Source: Dehalococcoidia bacterium (GTDB lineage Bacteria; Chloroflexota; Dehalococcoidia; Lucifugimonadales; Lucifugimonadaceae). From it: a DNA stretch of 7,588 nt. Numbering within the stretch: position 1 is the first letter of the stretch; every line of letters begins with the position of its first letter. This document shows positions 1-6,258 of this stretch, in pieces. The position numbers and the translations under genes were made by a program. Where the stretch lies: contig JANQEF010000175.1 in assembly GCA_028278465.1 (NCBI GenBank), positions 1-7,588 of the forward strand, written 5' to 3'. The notes below the pieces were generated by a model. The model was not told the origin of the DNA. It made no database searches and saw only the letters and a program-made list of their open reading frames with translations.

Positions 1-17
1 AACTAGGCGCCGCTTAG

Positions 18-1238
18 CTAGCGGATGCCGCGAACCCAGTTGTTATAGAACTCGCCGATCTCTGTGAGCCCGGCTCCGGGCCCCGCGTCGTCGAAAAGGC
101 TCAGACCGTTTCCAGAGTCGGCCTGGCAGATGCTGATATCGCGGTAGGAAGAGAAGGTGAACCACCGCTCGATGTTCAGCGGTTCAGAGTTCGCTTCCAG
201 CCAGGTGTAGACACGTTCCAGGTAGGCGCGCACCTCCTCAACCTGGTAGTCGCCAACCGGGCTCGGCCATCCGCCGCAGCCCTCGACGCCGAACTCCCAG
301 TCCGCGTAGCCCCAGTGCAGCCCGAACTCCGTGATCCAGATCGGATCGCCGCGCGTCGACTCCCTCGAATCCACCCACTCCCGGTACTCCTCGATCTGCT
401 TAGTGATGATGTCGTCCCTGACGGTCGGGAACGCTTCATCGATCGGGACTATGGAGCCCGGCCACACGATCGGAAAGATGTCGATCGCCCAGATGTCGAC
501 GGGCGGGGGTTCGCCGAACAGTTCGATGTAATCGAAGAAGAAGAAGGTGATCCAGCTGGCGCCGTGAAAGTAGCCGCCGCAGTTGAGGCAATTGAAGCTG
601 AAGTTGAGGATGGACGGACTGGTGATCAGCGCCGTCGGATCAGCCTCCTTGATGGCTGCATAGGTATCGTGCAGGCTGACGAGGACGTCGTCGACAGTAA
701 CGCCGTGCGCGTTGGGTTCTCCGAGCACGTACCACACCGAGCCAGGAGCCTCAGCGGCTCCTCTTCGAATCTCTTCGATAGGCGTCGGATTGACCGAGTT
801 GAGGAAGAGGATTTTCCTGGCGCCCGCTGGCGCGTCTGAGGCGCTGGCCGAGTAGTCGATGTAGTCCGAGAAGCCAAGGACTTCGCGTGCGTGCCCAGCG
901 TCACTGGTCAGAATGAGCCCGTACCTGGGATCGGCGGTGGGCGTTGGGGTCGCAGATGGCGTGGCAGGCGTCGCCGTAGCGGGTAAGGGCGGAGTTGCTG
1001 TGGCTGGCGGTGTGCGAGTGGGCGTCGGGGCTGCGGTGGCGGCTACGGGCGGCGTAGGAGTTGGCGAAGGCGACGAAGTTGCAGACGGGACGGCGGTGTT
1101 CGTGGCTGTTGGAACGGCTGTCGGGGCAGGCGACGACGTAGGAGTTGGTTCCTCAGTGCCGGAACTGCATGCGGCGAGGATCACGGCTAACGAGGCCGAA
1201 GCCAGGGTCAGCAGATGAGATGGTTTTGGTCGCCTCAT
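18..1238 (-). CDS. Lipoprotein with Thr/Pro-rich linker and glycosidase-like TIM-barrel domain
   Basis: This 406-residue protein starts at the ATG at 1238, which has GAGGA 5 bases upstream. The signal peptide ends in a lipobox ILAAC (lipid-modified Cys24). A low-complexity Thr/Pro/Ala/Ser linker (29-102) is followed by a globular domain (103-406). That domain resembles clan GH-A-type glycoside hydrolases: VWYVLGEPN places Glu174 at the usual acid/base position, VDIWAIDIFP (247-256) looks like a barrel strand, and PIWITEFGLHWG places Glu304 at the usual nucleophile position. LTEIGEFYNNWV at the end resembles the closing helix of such domains. Cysteines at 217, 220, 321 and 371 could form disulfides. 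A surface-tethered enzyme acting on polysaccharide is plausible; substrate cannot be told. The Asn that normally precedes the acid/base Glu is Gly here. No functional link to the Ccm genes is visible. Confidence 0.8.
   Translation of the reverse strand: MRRPKPSHLLTLASASLAVILAACSSGTEEPTPTSSPAPTAVPTATNTAVPSATSSPSPTPTPPVAATAAPTPTRTPPATATPPLPATATPATPSATPTPTADPRYGLILTSDAGHAREVLGFSDYIDYSASASDAPAGARKILFLNSVNPTPIEEIRRGAAEAPGSVWYVLGEPNAHGVTVDDVLVSLHDTYAAIKEADPTALITSPSILNFSFNCLNCGGYFHGASWITFFFFDYIELFGEPPPVDIWAIDIFPIVWPGSIVPIDEAFPTVRDDIITKQIEEYREWVDSRESTRGDPIWITEFGLHWGYADWEFGVEGCGGWPSPVGDYQVEEVRAYLERVYTWLEANSEPLNIERWFTFSSYRDISICQADSGNGLSLFDDAGPGAGLTEIGEFYNNWVRGIR
933..1154 (-). repeat. Low-complexity region encoding the Thr/Pro/Ala linker
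   Basis: About 74 codons of irregular T-P, A-T-P and S-P-T-P units link the lipidated N-terminus to the globular domain. The plus strand shows the complementary GT/GG-rich run. Such linkers hold a surface domain away from the membrane or through a cell wall and are often O-glycosylated in other bacteria; the latter is not visible here. The repeat number is likely to vary between strains. Confidence 0.85.
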
Positions 1239-1243
1239 CCCGG

Positions 1244-1248
1244 TCCTC
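1244..1248 (-). promoter_or_regulatory. Shine-Dalgarno site of the lipoprotein gene
   Basis: GAGGA on the minus strand stands 5 bases before the ATG at 1238. It decides this start over a possible TTG at 1286, which lies upstream of the hairpin and would add 16 residues before the signal peptide. Confidence 0.65.
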
Positions 1249-1259
1249 GCACCTCGACA

Positions 1260-1283
1260 CGCGCCGGGTTTAGAACCGGCGCG
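1260..1283 (-). terminator. Hairpin between the ccmG-like gene and the lipoprotein gene (weak terminator candidate)
   Basis: A perfect 8-base GC-only inverted repeat (CGCGCCGG at 1260-1267 and CCGGCGCG at 1276-1283) encloses an 8-base loop. It begins about 10 bases after the stop of the thioredoxin gene. No run of T follows on the minus strand, so it is not a classic intrinsic terminator. It could be an attenuating or mRNA-stabilising hairpin, or a Rho-linked end of the Ccm operon. Confidence 0.4.
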
Positions 1284-1293
1284 CAAGTGAATC

Positions 1294-1878
1294 TCACCGC
1301 GCCGCCGACGTCCTGATGCCGAGCGCCTCGTCTGTCAGCTCTTCCAGGATCCTGGAAAGTGTCGCCTCTGTGTTCGGGCCGGCGATCTTCTTGACCACTT
1401 CGCCGTCAGCCGTGACAAAGAACTTCTCCGGGATGCCGCGCACGCCCCAGTCGACCGCGATGCGCCCGTTGTCGAGACCGTTCACGTACTCGATGCCATT
1501 GCGCTCGATGAAATCTTCCACAGGCCCCGCCTCGTCCCAGATAGCGATGCCCACGAACTCGACGCCGCGGTCGCGCCACTCCTTGTATGCCTCGGCGAGG
1601 ATCGGCCCTTCCGCACGGCAGGGAGCGCACCAGGAAGACCAGAAATCGACCAGTACAACCTTGCCTCGGAGTTGCTCGAGCGAGACCACATCTCCGCCGA
1701 TGGTCGTCAGCTCGAAGTCTGCGTCCGGTTCCACCGTTAGCGAAACTTCACCGAAGCTGTCGTTGACGCCGGGTCTTCCCTGGGTGCCTCCCGTCTGGGC
1801 GACGCCCCACGCGAGGAGCGAGGCCAGAAGTATCAGCGGGATTCCGACCCCGACCGCGATTGCCCGGCGTTGTGTCAT
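1294..1878 (-). CDS. CcmG/TlpA-like membrane-anchored thioredoxin
   Basis: This 194-residue protein has an N-terminal membrane anchor (about 6-27) and a TlpA/DsbE-type thioredoxin domain outside the membrane (about 47-185). The active site is WCAPC (Cys84, Cys87) after VVLVDFWSS. The loop WGVRGIPEKFFV carries the cis-proline (Pro150) followed by Glu, the GxPE pattern seen in CcmG/DsbE. The insert DEAGPVEDFIERNGI (115-129) is the usual alpha-beta insertion of TlpA-like proteins. In a Ccm operon such a protein reduces the disulfide of CcmH or of apocytochrome CxxCH motifs so that haem can be attached. It starts at an ATG that overlaps the upstream stop by 4 bases and is the last gene of the Ccm block. 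CcmG is the likely role; a general TlpA reductase cannot be excluded from sequence alone, so no symbol is given. Confidence 0.88.
   Translation of the reverse strand: MTQRRAIAVGVGIPLILLASLLAWGVAQTGGTQGRPGVNDSFGEVSLTVEPDADFELTTIGGDVVSLEQLRGKVVLVDFWSSWCAPCRAEGPILAEAYKEWRDRGVEFVGIAIWDEAGPVEDFIERNGIEYVNGLDNGRIAVDWGVRGIPEKFFVTADGEVVKKIAGPNTEATLSRILEELTDEALGIRTSAAR
1875..1878 (-). other. ATGA stop/start overlap, 426-residue gene to ccmG-like gene
   Basis: On the minus strand the ATG (1878-1876) of the thioredoxin gene overlaps the TGA (1877-1875) of the preceding gene. No strong Shine-Dalgarno is seen before it (only GAAGC about 9-13 bases upstream), so coupled re-initiation is likely. Confidence 0.85.
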
Positions 1879-3155
1879 GTTGGTTGAGCTTCAGTGGTCC
1901 CGGCAGCAAGAGCCGCCTGCGTGAGCGCGGCCCTGCGTGCAGTGTAGTCCTCTTCCTCGATCTCACCCGCTTCGCGCCGGGCGTCGAGTGTGGCTATTGT
2001 CTCTACGATCTCAGAGCGCTGAAGGCCTTCATACTCCGGATAAGCGCCGGGCTGTGGTGAGCCGGACGCCGCCGCGCCTCTCTGCCGCGCGAAGAAGAAG
2101 GCGTAGACAAGCAGGCCGAGCATTGCGGCGCCTGCCACCCATGCGATAACGATGATGTAACCGCGGCCATCGAAGAAGTCCTGGATGCTCTCAAGGAGCG
2201 AAGGCGTTGGGAGCGAGCTGAACTGCACATCCAGCTGCGAATCTCGCGGGTAGTTCACCCCTTCGACAACGCTGTACGCCGTATCGTCGATAATCGCTCC
2301 CTCGGCAGCGCCGAACCCGAGGCCCGTGACCTCTCCCTCGCCCTCGGGCAACATGATCCTCACCTGGTCCGCGCCGTACGGCAGCCTCAGCGGGAAACTG
2401 AGCGAGTCGCCGTCGTACTCCGTGACATACGTCATCAGGATGTCGAAATCACCGGGCGGCACCGGGTTTGTCAGCGCGAAGCCGGTCGAAATCTCGAGGA
2501 TGTTCCCGGGCGGCAGGTTGCTTTCTACCGAGAGTCTGGTGAAGCCCTCCGGCAGGTTGAAGCGCAGCAGGTCGAGACCGGTGAGCGCAGGGTTGTCGAC
2601 GTCCGGGATCCAGACATGGCTGCCGCTGTTGACGACACTGACAACAGCAAGCACGCCGATCAGGCGATCCGCCCTGTCGATGCTCGGGATGAGCATCGAG
2701 TAGGTTGAGACTCGGATATCTTCGAACGACTGTGTGTGGTCGTAGATCGTTATCTCGAGGTCGCTGAACGAGCTCTGGCCGGGGATGAGGTCGACAGACG
2801 GTGTGAACTCGCCGTGGTCGGCAGCGACCCTGTAAGTCAGGCCGGGACCGCTGAGGAAATCAGTGAAGGTGAACTGGCCGTTCGTCCCGACTATCGCCGT
2901 GTCGCTTGCCACGATCTCCTGCCTGGCCTCGTCCACAACCAGCAGTACGACGTTCAGGCCGGGTGGTACATCGGAACCGGGTGTTCCATTGACGATTCTG
3001 CCACTGATCTCCGTTGGGAAACCCTGCGCCGAGGCGTGGTCGGGCAGAGCGGAGAAAGCCGCGAACAACGCGACGAGGACAGAGGCGGCAAGCAATATCC
3101 TGCGTACCCGCCCGCGCAGGCTAAATCGGTCCACAAATTCAGTGCCGGGATTCAT
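1875..3155 (-). CDS. Exported, membrane-anchored protein of unknown function with CcmI-like tail
   Basis: I do not recognise a named family for this 426-residue protein. It has an Arg-rich N-terminus and a hydrophobic segment (about 19-37) ending in ASAQ, a plausible signal peptidase I site after Ala43. Residues 48-138 look like a carboxypeptidase-regulatory/transthyretin-like beta-sandwich (ISGRIVNGTPGSDVPPGLNV, then TNGQFTFTDF and a YRVAADHGEF strand). Residues 145-315 form a second beta-rich extracytoplasmic part with regular LPEG and LP.G turns. One transmembrane helix (333-356) follows, then a Gly/Pro/Ala linker and a cytosolic segment (380-415) reading SEIVETIATLDARREAGEIE then EEDYTARRAALTQ, similar to the short-helical pair in the CcmI-like protein encoded just upstream. 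It overlaps both neighbours by 4 bases. Location between the ccmI-like and ccmG genes suggests an accessory role in cytochrome maturation or periplasmic scaffolding; this is inference. Confidence 0.75.
   Translation of the reverse strand: MNPGTEFVDRFSLRGRVRRILLAASVLVALFAAFSALPDHASAQGFPTEISGRIVNGTPGSDVPPGLNVVLLVVDEARQEIVASDTAIVGTNGQFTFTDFLSGPGLTYRVAADHGEFTPSVDLIPGQSSFSDLEITIYDHTQSFEDIRVSTYSMLIPSIDRADRLIGVLAVVSVVNSGSHVWIPDVDNPALTGLDLLRFNLPEGFTRLSVESNLPPGNILEISTGFALTNPVPPGDFDILMTYVTEYDGDSLSFPLRLPYGADQVRIMLPEGEGEVTGLGFGAAEGAIIDDTAYSVVEGVNYPRDSQLDVQFSSLPTPSLLESIQDFFDGRGYIIVIAWVAGAAMLGLLVYAFFFARQRGAAASGSPQPGAYPEYEGLQRSEIVETIATLDARREAGEIEEEDYTARRAALTQAALAAGTTEAQPT
3152..3155 (-). other. ATGA stop/start overlap, CcmI-like gene to 426-residue gene
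   Basis: On the minus strand the ATG (3155-3153) of the downstream gene shares bases with the TGA (3154-3152) of the CcmI-like gene. This implies translational coupling and that the two products are made together. Confidence 0.85.
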
Positions 3156-3511
3156 TTGATAGCGTCTCCGCCCTCAGGAGGTCCAACCAGTCCTCTGCGA
3201 GCCGCCTCGATCTCTCGTTCCAGCGCCTCGACGTCGGACTCCACTGCGCCGAGCTGGTCCTCTCGCTGCATGATCCGTGCGGCGGCCACTCGAAGCTCGC
3301 TCAGCTGCAGTTCGTAGTCATCTTCCGTCAGATCGCCAGCCCGGTAGTCGCCTTCCAGGTCGGCGATCTGCCTGTACACGCGCATCCGCGCGACGCGCAG
3401 GCGCTCCAGAACAGGATCACCCGCCAGGGTGTAGCCGTGCCTGTTCAGGAACGGGTATACCAGCACCGCCAGAGATATCAGAACGAGGGCTGTCCCCAAT
3501 AGTGTGCCCAT
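3152..3511 (-). CDS. Small CcmI-like membrane protein
   Basis: This 119-residue protein starts at the ATG at 3511, 4 bases after the ccmF stop. The open frame extends further upstream, but that part overlaps the end of ccmF and encodes no membrane helix, so it is rejected; GGGAG lies about 13 bases before the ATG. One N-terminal transmembrane helix (3-20) is followed by a basic stretch (RLRVARMRVYR, 37-47), which suggests a cytosolic C-terminus. The segment YRQIADLEGDYRAGDLTEDD (46-65) and the following YELQLSEL match the pattern of the cytosolic loop of CcmI (an E/D-L-x-x-D...G-x-L-x-x-x-x-Y motif). A heptad-like, probably coiled-coil region runs to about 107. CcmI normally presents apocytochrome c to the lyase through a periplasmic TPR domain, which is missing here. 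Position between ccmF and ccmG supports a Ccm role. Family assignment is by motif and context only. Confidence 0.7.
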   Translation of the reverse strand: MGTLLGTALVLISLAVLVYPFLNRHGYTLAGDPVLERLRVARMRVYRQIADLEGDYRAGDLTEDDYELQLSELRVAAARIMQREDQLGAVESDVEALEREIEAARRGLVGPPEGGDAIK

Positions 3512-3515
3512 GCTG

Positions 3516-5639
3516 TCACTCAGTCTCCCGCGGCCTGGTGAGTGTTCGGTGAGGACTCTCGGCTGCGCCTGAAGGAGCCGGGACCCGAGGAGCGCCGGTA
3601 ACGGGCGCTGCGCTGCGTTCCACCGCAGGCGCCGGCCACAGGGCAACAACGGTGCCCAGCAGGAATATCGGGCCGGAGATCCACAGCCACATCGCGAGCG
3701 GGTTGATGCTCATGCGAAGCGCCACGCTGCCGTCGCTGTTGAAGTTACTCGGTATCAGGTACAGGTCCTCGACCAGCGTCGAGCGAATACCGGACCTCAC
3801 GGCAACCTGGTTGAACGCCGGGTAGAAGCCGTGCCACGGGTCCAGCGTGCCTATCTGCCGGTCGCCGGGATACGCGCCGCCATCAAGGTCGTACTTGTGG
3901 CTGTCGACGAAGTAGCCGTTCTCATCGAGGTCGTACTCGGAGCGGTCGATTCGATAGATGTTCAGGTGCGCCTCGGTCGTGATCCTGTCCGCCCGGGAAC
4001 CCTCCGTGGTCTCGACGAACTCCACCCTGTAGTTGTCGATCACGCCGCTCTCGCCGGGCAGCAGGGAGACGTCCACGCGCTGGTCAAAGAACTGCGTGCC
4101 GATGATGCCGATAGATAGCGCCAGGACCGCCAGGTGGACGATGTAGCCGCCGTGCCGCGGCCTGTTGCCGTTGACCAGCTTCCAGTAGGCCGCGGGCCAG
4201 CTGTCACCGCCTCTGTGTCTCGCCGCCGTGCCGCGCCACCACTCCTCGGCGATCGCAACGGCCACGAACGCGATCACGCCGAACGCAACGACAGCGACCC
4301 ACTGGTCAATCCCGGAAGCGAACAGTCCGGCGATGACGACGATCGCGCCAACGGTCGGCCAGACGAACCAGTTACGGATAGACCGTGCCGAGGTCTTGCG
4401 CCAGGGCAGCAGCGGACCGACTCCCATAACCGCGACCATCGCCAGCAGCAGCGGTCCGTTTACACGATTGAAGTACGGAGCCGAAATGCTGACGCTCACG
4501 TCTCGCGCAAGATCTGAGAAGACGGGGAAGACGACGCCCCACAGCGTGACGGCGACCACGGCCAACAGCAGGAAGTTGTTGACGAGGAACGAGGCCTCAC
4601 GAGACAGGAACGACTCGACGGTCCGGTCGCTCTTCAACTGCGGGTATCGCCACAGGAAGACTCCGAAGGCGAAGACAAGGCTGACCATCATGAACGAGAT
4701 GAACACAGCGCCGAGCGAGGAAGAGGCGAACGAGTGGACCGAGACGACCGGGCCGCCGCGGTTGATGAACATGCCGAGTTGAGCGAGGACGAAGGCGATG
4801 TTCAGCAGCGCGACGTTCCACATGCGGAACATGCCGCGTCGCTTCTGGACCATGATCGAGTGGATAAACGCCGTCATGACCAGCCACGGCATGAAGGCGA
4901 CGTTCTCGATCGGGTCCCAGCTCCAGTAGCCGCCCCAGCCGAGGATCGTGTAAGCCCACCAGGCGCCGATCAGCAACCCCAGCCCGAGGATGCCCCATAT
5001 GAGGATCCCGGAGACGCGGGCGATGTCGACCCAGTCGTCGCCGTAGTTCCCGGAGATGAGCGCTCCGGCCGCGTAGGCAAATGGGATCGTGATGCCGACG
5101 AGCCCGGCCATGATGATCGGCGGGTGGCTGTACATGCCGGGATGCTCAAGCAGCGGGTTCAGGCCAAGACCTTCCAGCGGAGCCGCGCCCGGGAACGTAT
5201 CGAACGGGCTGGCGAAGAAGATCAGCACCAGGTAGTAGAACACCTGCGTCGCAGCCAGCACCGCGATGGTGTACGGAAGGCTTCTTGCGAACCGTTTCGG
5301 CGCCCAGATCACCGCGGCAACCGACATCACCGCGAGCGCGAACAGGATGTAGAGCAGTGAGCCTTCGTTGCCTGCGTAGAAAGCCACCAGCGTGAAGCCG
5401 CGTTCGAGGAAAGAGTTACTGTGGCCGTGGACGTACTGGATCGAGAAGTCGTTCTGCATGAACGCCACAAGCAGAGCGAGCGCAGCCGTCGCCGAGGCCG
5501 CGGCAGATAGGTAGATCGATCTCCTGGCGCTGACGATGAGCGCCGGAACGCTGCGGGACTGTCCGATGACGGAGCCGGCGGCCGCATAGCCCGAAAGACC
5601 CAGGCCCAGCAAGAGCGATATGACGCCGAGGTCAGCCAA
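3516..5639 (-). CDS. ccmF: Cytochrome c haem lyase subunit CcmF
   Basis: This 707-residue polytopic membrane protein is the haem-ligating core of System I. Visible CcmF hallmarks in order: HSNSFLERGF (73-82) and GNEGSLL (90-96); EHPGMYSHPP (165-174); the haem-handling WWD motif from Trp227 to Asn246, including GWGGYWSWDPIEN; FIHS with His260 and KRRGMF (266-271); VHSF with His302; RVNGPLLL (392-399); and RHGGYIVHLAV with His502. Histidines 172, 260, 302 and 502 fit the four conserved haem-associated histidines of the family by position. An outer-face domain (about 520-640) and a last helix (645-668) follow. A Pro/Ala-rich tail (about 669-707) extends beyond a typical CcmF. The start is the TTG at 5639, directly after the ccmH TAG and in the same frame, so it is the earliest possible start; GGCGGAAG precedes it. 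No in-frame ATG occurs until codon 61, inside a conserved helix region. Confidence 0.96.
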   Translation of the reverse strand: MADLGVISLLLGLGLSGYAAAGSVIGQSRSVPALIVSARRSIYLSAAASATAALALLVAFMQNDFSIQYVHGHSNSFLERGFTLVAFYAGNEGSLLYILFALAVMSVAAVIWAPKRFARSLPYTIAVLAATQVFYYLVLIFFASPFDTFPGAAPLEGLGLNPLLEHPGMYSHPPIIMAGLVGITIPFAYAAGALISGNYGDDWVDIARVSGILIWGILGLGLLIGAWWAYTILGWGGYWSWDPIENVAFMPWLVMTAFIHSIMVQKRRGMFRMWNVALLNIAFVLAQLGMFINRGGPVVSVHSFASSSLGAVFISFMMVSLVFAFGVFLWRYPQLKSDRTVESFLSREASFLVNNFLLLAVVAVTLWGVVFPVFSDLARDVSVSISAPYFNRVNGPLLLAMVAVMGVGPLLPWRKTSARSIRNWFVWPTVGAIVVIAGLFASGIDQWVAVVAFGVIAFVAVAIAEEWWRGTAARHRGGDSWPAAYWKLVNGNRPRHGGYIVHLAVLALSIGIIGTQFFDQRVDVSLLPGESGVIDNYRVEFVETTEGSRADRITTEAHLNIYRIDRSEYDLDENGYFVDSHKYDLDGGAYPGDRQIGTLDPWHGFYPAFNQVAVRSGIRSTLVEDLYLIPSNFNSDGSVALRMSINPLAMWLWISGPIFLLGTVVALWPAPAVERSAAPVTGAPRVPAPSGAAESPHRTLTRPRETE

Positions 5640-6206
5640 CTAGTCGCTTCCGCCTTTTCGTCCCGCTTGTTGACCTGTTTCGGCACCTGGCGCCTGGATC
5701 AGACCGATGTCGGAGTCGACCTTCTCCAGATACTGCTTTAGCTGCCTGTCTTCCAGCGTCTCCCGGTGCGTGGCGGCGTACTGAGCCGAGTTGCGCCGCA
5801 TGTTCTTCAGCACCCAGAAGACGGCCAGCGCGCCACCACCGCCAATGACCGCCGGCATAAGCCAGATGATCAGGTTGAACCCTGAAGCCTCAGGAGCGGC
5901 GAGCACCACCTCGCCATAGCGTGCGACGAAGTAGTCGCGGATCTCCTGGTTCGACTCGCCCTCAGCGATCTTCTCCCTCACGACCCGCTTCATGTCCTCG
6001 GCAATCTGCGCGTGAGACTGGTCGATCGTCTGGCCATCGCAGACAGGGCACATCAACTCACGGTCCAGCGTGTAGGCGCGCTGATCCGGCGTGAGGTCAT
6101 CCTCCTGCACACAGGCGGCGAAAACAGTCAGGGCGAGGACGCCGAGCGCGAGCCACGCGATGGCGCGAGTTGTGACGAAGCGGTCGGGGACGATTCTCAT
6201 CGGCAT
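5640..6206 (-). CDS. ccmH: Cytochrome c maturation protein CcmH, lipoprotein form
   Basis: This 188-residue protein has a signal sequence with a lipobox-like end (LTVFAAC, Cys32). A three-helix domain follows with the redox motif LMCPVC (Cys53, Cys56) and then DGQTIDQSHAQIAEDM, close to the L-R-C-x-x-C-Q..I..S.A..A.D pattern of CcmH/CycL/NrfF. The helical region ends with IRDYFVARYGEVVLAAP (89-105), typical of the family. One transmembrane helix (about 110-133) and a charged, probably cytosolic tail complete it. CcmH acts on the outer face of the membrane, holding or reducing apocytochrome cysteines before haem attachment, together with CcmG and CcmF. The usual Arg before the first redox Cys is Met here. 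The ATG at 6206 is assigned; a second ATG at 6200 is equally possible and neither has a clear Shine-Dalgarno. The 52-base gap after actE shows no convincing promoter. Its TAG stop abuts ccmF in the same frame. Confidence 0.93.
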   Translation of the reverse strand: MPMRIVPDRFVTTRAIAWLALGVLALTVFAACVQEDDLTPDQRAYTLDRELMCPVCDGQTIDQSHAQIAEDMKRVVREKIAEGESNQEIRDYFVARYGEVVLAAPEASGFNLIIWLMPAVIGGGGALAVFWVLKNMRRNSAQYAATHRETLEDRQLKQYLEKVDSDIGLIQAPGAETGQQAGRKGGSD

Positions 6207-6258
6207 CGCACGAAGAATTGGTGTTGTCGATCCCCGTGCAGACGGATCTGGAATCAGT

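Noticed and set aside
1..17. Short imperfect inverted repeat after the lipoprotein stop
   Set aside because: The stem has a mismatch and a 3-base loop and is cut by the window edge, so a terminator cannot be claimed.
315..839. Plus-strand open frame of about 174 residues antisense to the glycosidase-like domain
   Set aside because: No recognisable motif, and the minus-strand frame has a signal peptide, a lipobox and catalytic-type motifs.
913..1218. Plus-strand open frame of about 100 residues rich in Gly and Val
   Set aside because: It is the antisense of the Thr/Pro/Ala linker of the lipoprotein; the low complexity explains both its openness and its composition.
1239..1286. TTG start at 1286 for the lipoprotein
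   Set aside because: It would put 16 residues before a complete lipoprotein signal and span the hairpin, whereas the ATG at 1238 has a good Shine-Dalgarno site.
3512..3649. Upstream extension of the CcmI-like gene by 46 codons
   Set aside because: It lies wholly within the end of ccmF, is Arg/Leu/Pro-rich without a motif, and would bury the membrane helix; the ATG at 3511 fits the family better.
4734..5360. Plus-strand open frame of about 208 residues antisense to ccmF
   Set aside because: Its product is highly charged (Asp, Arg, His, Val) with no domain, and the opposite strand encodes the conserved WWD and HPP regions of CcmF.
6207..6258. Possible promoter in the gap between actE and ccmH
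   Set aside because: No convincing -35/-10 pair is visible on the minus strand; only a weak GCACG/CGTGC inverted pair is present.
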